Both the position numbers and the translations under genes were made by a program. From positions 1-23,856 of the forward strand of contig JAJYLM010000010.1 of NCBI GenBank assembly GCA_021787655.1: a stretch of DNA of 23,856 nucleotides, written 5' to 3'. Within the stretch, counting starts at the first letter, position 1. Each line of letters starts with the position of its first letter. The notes beneath the pieces are model-generated. The model saw nothing but the letters and a program-made list of their open reading frames with translations, was not told the origin of the DNA and did no database searches. The stretch is from a bacterium (GTDB lineage Bacteria; JAMCPX01). Below are positions 8,272-15,698 of the stretch, one piece after another.

Positions 8272-10053
8272 ATGGAATTTCTTGGAGGATTGAAAAGGAC
8301 GTGTTACTGCGGGGAAATATCCCCGGCGCACAACGGGAAAGAGGTCGTACTGATGGGCTGGGTCCACCGGAGGAGAGACCACGGCGGACTTATCTTTGCG
8401 GACCTCAGGGACAGGGAAGGTCTCGTCCAGGTCGTGTTCAATCCCGCAACAGACAAGCCTTCGTACGAGAAGGCAAAGCTGATCAAGCCGGAGTATGTCA
8501 TCCTGGTCAGGGGCACTGTCCGCGGACGGCCGCAGGGAACGGAGAACAAGGAGATCAGGACCGGCCTGTATGAAGTCGAGGTCGCGGAGCTCCGCATCCT
8601 GAACGAAGCGAAGACACCGCCCTTCCCGGTAGCACAGGAAAAGGTCGACGTGGATGAAACAACCAGGCTCCAGTACCGCTACATAGACCTGCGCAGGGAG
8701 AAGATGCGGAACAACCTGATCCTGCGCCACCGGATTACCAACCTCGTCCGGGAGTTCCTGAATTCGGAAGGCTTTCTCGACGTCGAGACCCCGATCCTGA
8801 CGAAGAGCACCCCCGAAGGGGCGCGTGATTTCCTCGTTCCGAGCAGGCTGAACGCCGGCAAGTTCTACGCACTGCCCCAGTCTCCGCAGCTGTTCAAGCA
8901 GCTCCTCATGGTCTCGGGCTTCGACCGTTATTTCCAGATAGCCCGGTGCTTCAGGGACGAGGACCTGCGGGCCGACCGGCAGCCGGAGTTCACGCAGATC
9001 GATATCGAGATGTCCTTCATAGAAATGGAAGACCTCATGGACATCATGGAGCGGCTGTTCGTGAGGATATTCAAGACCTTCAAGGGGTTCGAACCGGCAC
9101 GGCCGTTCTACCGGCTGTCGTACGACGAGTCCATGCGGCGGTTCAGCAATGACAAGCCGGACATGCGGTTCGGCATGGAACTCGTCGAGCTCAACGGCAT
9201 TTTCAAAAACAGCGGTTTCAATGTTTTCAAACAGGTGATCGCGGGCAACGGCCTGATCAAGGGCATCAAGGCCGGGCACGATTTCTCCCGCAAAGAGATA
9301 GAAGAGCTCGAGCTGTTCGTCAAACAGTATCAGGCAAAGGGGCTCGTATGGCTGAAGATGAAGGACGGCGTCCTCGCATCGCCGGTGGACAAGTTCCTGT
9401 CCGACGAAGAAAAGAACGGACTGCAACAGGCGTTCGGCATCAACAACGGGGACACGGTCTTTGCAGTGGCAGACACCTCTGCAAAGGTCGTTCATGACGC
9501 AATGTCGAACCTGCGCCTGCACCTCGGAAAGAGGCTGAACCTTATCAAAGAGGGCGATTTCAGACTGCTGTGGGTGACCGAATTCCCGGCGTTTGAGTAC
9601 AACGAAGAAGAACAACGCTACGATTCCGTACATCACCCCTTCACCTCGCCGCGGGATCAGGACATTGCGATCCTCGAACAATCGCCGCTGGCCGTCAGGT
9701 CCAAGGCGTACGATCTTGTCCTCAACGGGACCGAGGTCGGCGGAGGCAGCATCCGTATCCATAACAGCGACGTCCAGTCGAAGGTCTTCAGGCTGCTCAA
9801 CATATCGGATGAATCCGCGCGCGCGAAGTTCGGGTTCCTGCTCGATGCGCTCCAGTACGGCGCGCCGCCCCACGGGGGGATCGCATTCGGCCTGGACCGT
9901 CTCGTCATGATCCTGACCGGTTCTGAATCTATCAGGGACGTTATCCCTTTCCCAAAGACCCAGAAGGGCACCTGCCCGCTCACGGACGCACCGTCCGATG
10001 TTGACGATAAGCAGCTCAGAGAATTATTTATCAAGAAAAACGTGAAGGCTTAG
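8272..10053 (+). CDS. aspS: Aspartyl-tRNA synthetase, bacterial type (non-discriminating signature)
   Basis: A 593-residue class II synthetase of full bacterial architecture: N-terminal OB-fold anticodon domain (MGWVHRRRDHGGLIFADLRD), catalytic core with LPQSPQLFKQLLM and motif 2 FRDEDLRADRQPEFTQID, the inserted GAD domain (about 290-410), and motif 3 GIAFGLDRLVMIL near the C-terminus. It attaches Asp to tRNA(Asp). His37 (in RRRDHGG) and Gly89 (in RPQGT) align with the His31/Gly83 pair that I recall from Pseudomonas aeruginosa non-discriminating AspRS, so it may also form Asp-tRNA(Asn) for GatCAB. That reading is inference from two positions. AAGGAG lies just before the ATG. Confidence 0.97.
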   Translation: MEFLGGLKRTCYCGEISPAHNGKEVVLMGWVHRRRDHGGLIFADLRDREGLVQVVFNPATDKPSYEKAKLIKPEYVILVRGTVRGRPQGTENKEIRTGLYEVEVAELRILNEAKTPPFPVAQEKVDVDETTRLQYRYIDLRREKMRNNLILRHRITNLVREFLNSEGFLDVETPILTKSTPEGARDFLVPSRLNAGKFYALPQSPQLFKQLLMVSGFDRYFQIARCFRDEDLRADRQPEFTQIDIEMSFIEMEDLMDIMERLFVRIFKTFKGFEPARPFYRLSYDESMRRFSNDKPDMRFGMELVELNGIFKNSGFNVFKQVIAGNGLIKGIKAGHDFSRKEIEELELFVKQYQAKGLVWLKMKDGVLASPVDKFLSDEEKNGLQQAFGINNGDTVFAVADTSAKVVHDAMSNLRLHLGKRLNLIKEGDFRLLWVTEFPAFEYNEEEQRYDSVHHPFTSPRDQDIAILEQSPLAVRSKAYDLVLNGTEVGGGSIRIHNSDVQSKVFRLLNISDESARAKFGFLLDALQYGAPPHGGIAFGLDRLVMILTGSESIRDVIPFPKTQKGTCPLTDAPSDVDDKQLRELFIKKNVKA

Positions 10054-10061
10054 GAGGAAAA

Positions 10062-12575
10062 ATGCCTGAAAACACTGTAGCACCAGCAAACCCTGACACA
10101 CTGTACGACAAGATAGGTGTCGCAACCATCATCCTGTCGTTTCTCGTTATCCCGCTCCTGAAATTCGGGAACGAGTTTATCTGGATAAAGACGACGGTCC
10201 TGATAGCAGTCACCATGATCCTGACCTTCCTGTGGCTCATCCGTGCAGTCGACCGGAGGGAGCTCGTGTTCCCCAGGACTTCCCTGTGGATCCCCATGCT
10301 CATCATGATCGGCATCGTGCTCGTGCACCTGGTCCACGTGACCGATATCTGGCGTGCCGTGGACATGATGATCCGTCTCGGAGCGAACATCTTCTTCTGG
10401 TTCTTCACCCTGCTGTACGTGCGCAAGAAGAGCCACGTCAAATGGATCATCGTAGCGATGGCGATCTCCGTCTTCATCGTTTCCATGTACGGGATCATGC
10501 AGTTTTACGAGATCCTGCCGTGTCCGTATGATATCTACGGCGAGAAGGACCCCTCCTCCACCATCGGACTCACCAACTTCTCGGCTGAATGGATGGTCGG
10601 GTTCATGGGCATCTTGATCTTCGCGTTCTTCATGGATGAGTTCAATATCGAAACAAAAACAACCCTGTTCTTTTTGTTCGTTCCCTCATTCTTTTACTTT
10701 ATCCTGACCAAGGCGCGCGCAGCATGGATGGGCTTCATCCTGTCGAGCTTCGTCATTTTCGGGTTCTTGGTGTACCAATGGATAAAGCTGAGAAAACAGG
10801 GCACTGTCCCTGCTCAACCGCCGGCCGGACAAAAGGCCCCGTCACCCGGATCACCGGGGGTTTCACGGGCCAGGATGGTCGCTGTTGGCGTAACGTTTTT
10901 TGTGCTTGTGCTGATCGGAGGTACTATCCTTTCGGTCACGCACTTCGGCAAGAAAAAACAATTTGCAGCAGTGTACTCGACGGTCAGGGATGTCGAAGAA
11001 CCGCACGCAGGCATCTTCAAGGACTTCTACGACATGCTGACCTCAAAACTCGAGACACGGGACCCGTCCATCAACTTCAGGTTCATGGCATGGCGGAGCA
11101 CCTTCGATACGTGGAAACACAACCCGATCCTCGGTGTCGGTATCGGCCAGGTCGAGGTCGATATTCACAAGTATCAGGTGTCAGAACTCCAGGCCATCAT
11201 TGCAAAGACGTACCAGGTATTTTCTGAGTCGCACAATGACTGGCTGCAGATACTGGCAGAGCTCGGCATCATCGGGTTTATCGCATTCGTCTGGATCGTG
11301 GTGAACATCGCGGTCAAGCTCATCAGGCTCGCAAAACGCAACATCCGATCCGAGGATAAATTCCTGCTGTCCCTTGCCGTCGGCGGGGGCATCATGGGTA
11401 TCCTGATCGCGGCGGTATTCAGCTTTCCGCTGCAGGAGCCTGCTTCGAGTATGTATTTCTGGGGACTTGTCGCTCTTGCGGATATCGCATACCGGGGGTA
11501 TGACGACGAGAGCGGACCGGCCGAAGCGAGGAAGCAAAAGAGGATCGCCGCTCCGGTCATGCCGGCGTACCTTTACGTGGTGAACCCCTCTGCCCGGGGG
11601 AAGGTGCCGGTCGCATTCAAGCAGCTCGTCCTGATGATGGCCATTACCCTCAGTGTGTTTGCAGTGTTCGTCCTGCCCATTTATGCGGGACGCACTGCGG
11701 TCGCGGAGAACCACATCAAAAGCGGGGTCGCCTTCAGAAACCAGCGGGAATTCCCGGCAGCGCTCCAGGAGTTCAACGATGCAATCCGGCTCAATCCGTT
11801 CGAGTATATCTACTACTTCCACAGGGCAATCGTCCTGTTCAACACCGGAGAACTCCAGCAGGCAATATCCGACCTCGACGAATCGCTGAAGCTCAGTCCT
11901 TACTTCGGGCTCGCGTACCGGCTCAGGGGCGGGGCATATTTTGCCATGGACAATTGCGCGAAGGCGGTCCCGGACTTCGACAGGGCTCTGCACTTCCTGC
12001 CCCCGCTCGTGAACGAGATCGGGAACCAGGTCGTGGCGTGCGATGTCAGGCTGAACAAGTTCGACGATGTGCTCAAGATCGCGCAGCTCCAGCTGAAGTT
12101 CGACCCCAAGAACAAGGACGCCTATTATAATATCGGCAATGCCATGTTCCTCAAGGGCGATTACAAGGACGCACTGCTGAATTACCAGAAGAGTGTGCAG
12201 CTGGATCCGGCGTTCCAGGGCGGTCTGCTGAATATGGCCATGACGTACTACTATGAGAAAGATTTCAAGACCGGCAACGAATATTTCGAGAAGGCAAAGG
12301 ACCTGAACCCGTCAAACCCAGTTCTGTGGTATGACCACGCAGTAGGACAGGTCCTCCAGGGCGACAAGGAGCAGGCGCTGCAGAGCCTGAAGAAGGCCGT
12401 CACCATGAAGCCCGACCTGAAGGTGTCTGCACTCGAGGAACCGTCATTTGCACCGATACGGAACACGCCGGAGTTCAGAAAGCTCATGGGCAGCCAGCTC
12501 ATGAACAAGTATGACGAGATACAGAAACTCAAAAACATGATCAAGGACATCAAGGTGAAGCCCGCGGCAAAATAG
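10062..12575 (+). CDS. O-antigen ligase/Wzy-type polytopic membrane protein fused to TPR repeats
   Basis: An 837-residue inner-membrane protein. Residues about 20-480 hold roughly ten hydrophobic segments and the O-antigen ligase (Wzy_C) region: LTKARAAWMGF (Arg219) before a large periplasmic loop, AWRSTFDTWKHNPILGVG within it, and SESHNDWLQILAELG (His391) after it, matching the conserved Arg and His of this family. A last membrane segment lies at about 523-543. From about 547 to the end are some six or seven tetratricopeptide repeats (FRNQREFPAALQEFNDAI, YYNIGNAMFLKGDYKDALLN and others), probably periplasmic. The family joins or polymerises polysaccharide on lipid carriers; it could also be a glycosyltransferase or pilin-glycosylation ligase. 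AGGAGG directly precedes the start, 8 bases after aspS. It ends 14 bases from the convergent CoA-transferase gene. Confidence 0.85.
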   Translation: MPENTVAPANPDTLYDKIGVATIILSFLVIPLLKFGNEFIWIKTTVLIAVTMILTFLWLIRAVDRRELVFPRTSLWIPMLIMIGIVLVHLVHVTDIWRAVDMMIRLGANIFFWFFTLLYVRKKSHVKWIIVAMAISVFIVSMYGIMQFYEILPCPYDIYGEKDPSSTIGLTNFSAEWMVGFMGILIFAFFMDEFNIETKTTLFFLFVPSFFYFILTKARAAWMGFILSSFVIFGFLVYQWIKLRKQGTVPAQPPAGQKAPSPGSPGVSRARMVAVGVTFFVLVLIGGTILSVTHFGKKKQFAAVYSTVRDVEEPHAGIFKDFYDMLTSKLETRDPSINFRFMAWRSTFDTWKHNPILGVGIGQVEVDIHKYQVSELQAIIAKTYQVFSESHNDWLQILAELGIIGFIAFVWIVVNIAVKLIRLAKRNIRSEDKFLLSLAVGGGIMGILIAAVFSFPLQEPASSMYFWGLVALADIAYRGYDDESGPAEARKQKRIAAPVMPAYLYVVNPSARGKVPVAFKQLVLMMAITLSVFAVFVLPIYAGRTAVAENHIKSGVAFRNQREFPAALQEFNDAIRLNPFEYIYYFHRAIVLFNTGELQQAISDLDESLKLSPYFGLAYRLRGGAYFAMDNCAKAVPDFDRALHFLPPLVNEIGNQVVACDVRLNKFDDVLKIAQLQLKFDPKNKDAYYNIGNAMFLKGDYKDALLNYQKSVQLDPAFQGGLLNMAMTYYYEKDFKTGNEYFEKAKDLNPSNPVLWYDHAVGQVLQGDKEQALQSLKKAVTMKPDLKVSALEEPSFAPIRNTPEFRKLMGSQLMNKYDEIQKLKNMIKDIKVKPAAK

Positions 12576-12589
12576 CGCGGCAGCCGGGA

Positions 12590-13234
12590 TCAGGGCTTTT
12601 CAGGCACGATGAGCCCTGCCCCGGTAGTTTTGATAACGTCAGCAGCGGAGACGCCGGCGGCGAGTTCTCTGAGGAGCAGCCCGGCCGGCGTCACCTCGAT
12701 CACGCAGAGGTCCGTGATGATGAGGGAAACACACGCAAAGCCGGTCGGAGGATAGCTCAGCTCCCTGACGATCTTGGGCTTGCCGTCCTTCGTGGTATGC
12801 GACATGAGGACGATGATCCGCTGCACGCCTGCGGCAATATCCATGGCACCGCCGACGCTCGGCAGCATGCCCGGTGCCGTCCAGTTGGCAAGGTCCCCCT
12901 TTTCAGAGACCTGATACGCCCCCATGATCGCGAGATCGATATGTCCGCCCCGCAGCATGGCGAACGAAAGATCGCTCGGAAAAAAGCTTGCACCCCTGAT
13001 GGAGGTAACCGGTTGTTTCCCTGCGTCGACCAGATCGGGGTGTGCAGAACCCTGCGGGGCAAACCCGCCCATGCCGAGCAGCCCGTTCTCGGTATGGAAG
13101 AACACGGTCCTGTCCGGCGGGATGCAGTCGAGGACCAAGGTGGGCATGCCGATTCCGAGATTGACGCTGGAGCCGTCGCGGATCTCCGCGGCTGCGCGCT
13201 GTGCCATCTCCTTTTCATTCATACCAGCGGTCAT
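12590..13234 (-). CDS. scoB: 3-oxoacid CoA-transferase, subunit B
   Basis: A 214-residue beta subunit of a family I CoA-transferase, which moves CoA between acyl-CoA and a free acid (for example succinyl-CoA to acetoacetate). It carries NLGIGMPTLV, the catalytic motif HTENGLLGMGGF (Glu49 is the residue expected to form the glutamyl-CoA thioester), GAMDIAAGVQRIIVLMSH and a C-terminal VTPAGLLLRELA. The start at 13234 is chosen because AAAGGAG (13241-13247 on the reverse strand) lies 6 bases upstream; a longer in-frame version to 13288 would run deep into subunit A. The gene overlaps the end of subunit A by 20 bases. It is the last gene of the leftward arm. The acyl substrate is not determined by the sequence. 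Confidence 0.93.
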   Translation of the reverse strand: MTAGMNEKEMAQRAAAEIRDGSSVNLGIGMPTLVLDCIPPDRTVFFHTENGLLGMGGFAPQGSAHPDLVDAGKQPVTSIRGASFFPSDLSFAMLRGGHIDLAIMGAYQVSEKGDLANWTAPGMLPSVGGAMDIAAGVQRIIVLMSHTTKDGKPKIVRELSYPPTGFACVSLIITDLCVIEVTPAGLLLRELAAGVSAADVIKTTGAGLIVPEKP

Positions 13235-13904
13235 AGCGTTCTCCTTTGAGGATCCTCTGCACAAAGATACCCGGTGTCTGGACAGCATCCGGATCGATCA
13301 TGCCCGGTTCGACGAGTTCCTCGACCTCGGCGATGGTGATGTCTGCGGCCATGGCCATGGCAGGGTTGAAGTTCGCACCCGTGTACCGGTAGACAAGGTT
13401 GCCGAACGTATCACCCCGGTATGCCTTGACGAAGGCGAAGTCTGCACCGAGGGGCATCTCGAGGATATACTGCCTGCCATCGATGGTGCGGGCCTCCTTG
13501 CCCTGTGCGAGCAGGGTACCCGCGCCTGTCCTGACATAGAACCCGCCGATACCTGCGCCCTTCGCCCGAATGCGCTCGGCGAGCGTGCCCTGCGGAACAA
13601 GCTCGAGCTCCACCTTGCCTGCTTCATGCAGCGCCTTGAAGGAACGGGTCGCAGTGGGATATGAGCCGATGTACTTTTTTACCCTGCCTGCCTGGAACAG
13701 CGGGGCAAGCCCGTACTCGTTGTCCCCAAGCCGTGAGCCGGGATTGTTGCTGATGACAGTAATGTCCCTCGTACCTTTTTCATACAGCGCCCGGATCAGG
13801 TTCTGCGGTATGCCGGCGAGTCCGAAACCGCCGAACATGATCACAGCGCCGTCCCGGACGTCACGGATTGCATCGAGCGAGGACCTGTACGACTTGTCGA
13901 TCAT
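13215..13904 (-). CDS. scoA: 3-oxoacid CoA-transferase, subunit A
   Basis: A 229-residue alpha subunit partnering the downstream beta subunit. The family signature is clear: IMFGGFGLAGIPQNLI near the N-terminus, DITVISNNPG, LELVPQGTLAERIRAKGAGI, FYVRTGAGT and FVKAYRGDTFGNLVYRYTG, all typical of SCOT/acetoacetate CoA-transferase alpha subunits. Length is standard. An AAAGAGG stretch precedes the ATG, which overlaps the stop of the upstream DUF35 gene by 4 bases (ATGA), so it is translationally coupled into the thiolase/DUF35 operon. This context suggests the transferase activates or recycles an acid feeding the acyl-CoA enzymes next door. Confidence 0.93.
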   Translation of the reverse strand: MIDKSYRSSLDAIRDVRDGAVIMFGGFGLAGIPQNLIRALYEKGTRDITVISNNPGSRLGDNEYGLAPLFQAGRVKKYIGSYPTATRSFKALHEAGKVELELVPQGTLAERIRAKGAGIGGFYVRTGAGTLLAQGKEARTIDGRQYILEMPLGADFAFVKAYRGDTFGNLVYRYTGANFNPAMAMAADITIAEVEELVEPGMIDPDAVQTPGIFVQRILKGERYDRWYE

Positions 13905-14446
13905 GACGCCTCTTTGAAATAGATGTCCGTGATCCTGCCGTCGCGCTGTTTCCTGAACTTTACCTGCACCGCCATGCCGACGTGCGCAGTGCGGACGTCC
14001 TTCATCTCGACGTTGGACAGGATCGCGGTGTCCGCTCCGTCGAGCCTGATATACGCCACGATGTACGGTACATTCTTGATGGCCGACGATGTCGCAAAAT
14101 AGACGGTCGTGTAGCTCAGGACCCTGCCCGTGCCGTTAAGCTCAACCCATTCGGTTTTTGCATAGCAGTGCGGACAGTGGGTACGCGGGGGACAGAACAC
14201 CTTGCTGCAGGTAGTGCAGCGTGCGCCCAGGATCCGCCTGTTCTCCAGGATCTCCCTGAAGAACCGCGACTGACCGCCGTACGAGTACCGCATGTTGATG
14301 TGCATGGTGTCCGGTATCTCGAACGGTGCATCCGGGTCCGCAGGAGACGTCATCTCCTGTTCGAACGCCCGGAGGACCTGCGCTTTCTTGACGCCGATGC
14401 GCTTCGCATTCCGTTCCGCCCATTTCAAAAAAGTCTGTTTGTTCAT
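13901..14446 (-). CDS. DUF35-type Zn-ribbon/OB-fold protein, thiolase partner
   Basis: A 181-residue protein. After an N-terminal helical segment comes a rubredoxin-like zinc ribbon: Cys77, Cys80, Cys91 and Cys94 in GARCTTCSKVFC ... THCPHC. An OB-fold follows (GTGRVLSYTTVYFAT, VPYIVAYIRLDG, GMAVQVKFRKQRDGRI). Proteins of this family bind thiolase-superfamily enzymes; in archaea one bridges acetoacetyl-CoA thiolase and HMG-CoA synthase, and in actinobacterial steroid side-chain degradation one partners a thiolase-fold aldolase. It lies directly downstream of the thiolase-like gene, so a complex is likely. The start at 14446 is picked for the AAGGAG just upstream; a longer frame runs into the thiolase gene. 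Confidence 0.85.
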   Translation of the reverse strand: MNKQTFLKWAERNAKRIGVKKAQVLRAFEQEMTSPADPDAPFEIPDTMHINMRYSYGGQSRFFREILENRRILGARCTTCSKVFCPPRTHCPHCYAKTEWVELNGTGRVLSYTTVYFATSSAIKNVPYIVAYIRLDGADTAILSNVEMKDVRTAHVGMAVQVKFRKQRDGRITDIYFKEAS

Positions 14447-14498
14447 CGGTCTCCTTCTTTTTATTAAATCGGACGGGTCTGACAGGTCAGACAAGACC

Positions 14499-15698
14499 TC
14501 AGCCCTTGTCCCGCTCCAGGACCAGGCATACGGTCCATGCAGCACCCGGCCCCCCGATGCTCTGCACCAGTCCGGTCTTTGCGTTTTTGATCTGGCGCCT
14601 GCCGGCTTCGTCCCGCAGGTGGAGCACGATCTCGTTGGCCTGCATGATGCCGGTCGCACCCACTGCATGGCCGCACCCGATCAGTCCGCCGCTCACGTTG
14701 ACCGGCAGTTTGCCGCCGCGCCCGACGACACCCTCGTCGATGAGTCTGCCGCCGCCGCCCTCGTCACAGAAAAAACAGTCTTCATATGCTATCAGTTCGG
14801 TACCGGTGAACGCATCGTGCAGCTCCGCGAGGTCGATCTCCTCCAGCGGGTTGCGGATACCGGCCATGTCGTAGGCCTTCCGCGCAGCTATCCTGCTCGA
14901 TTCGAAACTGTAGAGGTCCTTCCGGTTGCCGATGACAGCCCAGTCCAGCGCAGCCCCGATGCCCGTGATCCATACCGGCGGCTTCTTCAGGGTCCGCGCG
15001 ACATCCTCGGACACGAGGATCAGCACCGCCGACCCCTCCGAGTAAAGACAGTTGTCGAACCGCTTGAACGGATACGCGATCATCGGCGATTTCATGACGT
15101 CGTCGACGGTCAGCGCGATGGGGCTCTGCGCAACGGGGTTCAGCAGTGCGTTGGTGTGGTTTTTTACGGAGACCTTTGCCATCTGGAGTTCCGTGGGATT
15201 CCCGTATTTCTCAAGGTGCGCAATGGTCGTCAGGGCGAACGAACCTGCCGCTGTCCTGCCCGTGGGCTGCTCGTACGTCATGTCCGCTGTGTACGATATC
15301 GCCTTGAGCACCTCGGGACTCGACCTCCCTGTTTCGTAGTCGAAGCAGTCCGCGGACTTCTCGACCCCGACGACGAGACACACGTCGTAGAGCCCGGATG
15401 CGACCTGTGCAAAGCCTGCGCTGATCGCACTGCCGCCGGTCGCTCCGCCCGTGGAGACCCTGATAGCAGGCTTTGGAGCAAGGCCGAGATAATCGTGGAC
15501 GAACAGGTCCGGCTGGAACTGCCGCTCGAAGAAATCATTGTAGATGCCGTAGACGACGCAGCCTATCCGGTCCCTGGTCATGCCCGCGTCATCGAGCGCC
15601 GCCCTGACCGCATCGAACGCGAGCTCGAAGTAGGTTTTTTCGATCCACCGGGACCTGAACTGGGTGGTGCCGATGCCCGCAATCGCGACCCTCTTCAT
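14499..15698 (-). CDS. Thiolase-superfamily protein lacking the canonical nucleophilic Cys
   Basis: A 399-residue thiolase-fold protein of the SCP-x/archaeal acetoacetyl-CoA thiolase type. Conserved: the N-terminal VAIAGIGTTQF, LAELHDAFTGTELIAYED (His293) and NVSGGLIGCGHAVGATG (His344). Where ordinary members read roughly CASGGAA, this one reads RVSTGGATGGSAI, so the acyl-accepting Cys position is Gly85. The HDCF Cys of SCP-x forms is Ala (HDAF), as in archaeal enzymes, which is less remarkable. It could still bind acyl-CoA and catalyse C-C bond formation or cleavage without a covalent intermediate, or be a structural subunit. The start at 15698 overlaps the acyl-CoA dehydrogenase stop (TGATG) and has GAGGGAG upstream. 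A DUF35 partner follows 52 bases on. Confidence 0.85.
   Translation of the reverse strand: MKRVAIAGIGTTQFRSRWIEKTYFELAFDAVRAALDDAGMTRDRIGCVVYGIYNDFFERQFQPDLFVHDYLGLAPKPAIRVSTGGATGGSAISAGFAQVASGLYDVCLVVGVEKSADCFDYETGRSSPEVLKAISYTADMTYEQPTGRTAAGSFALTTIAHLEKYGNPTELQMAKVSVKNHTNALLNPVAQSPIALTVDDVMKSPMIAYPFKRFDNCLYSEGSAVLILVSEDVARTLKKPPVWITGIGAALDWAVIGNRKDLYSFESSRIAARKAYDMAGIRNPLEEIDLAELHDAFTGTELIAYEDCFFCDEGGGGRLIDEGVVGRGGKLPVNVSGGLIGCGHAVGATGIMQANEIVLHLRDEAGRRQIKNAKTGLVQSIGGPGAAWTVCLVLERDKG

Noticed and set aside
12576..12589. Terminator between the convergent O-antigen-ligase and CoA-transferase genes
   Set aside because: The gap is only 14 bases and shows no stem-loop with a T-run. The same is true at 20276-20279 and 22507-22515.
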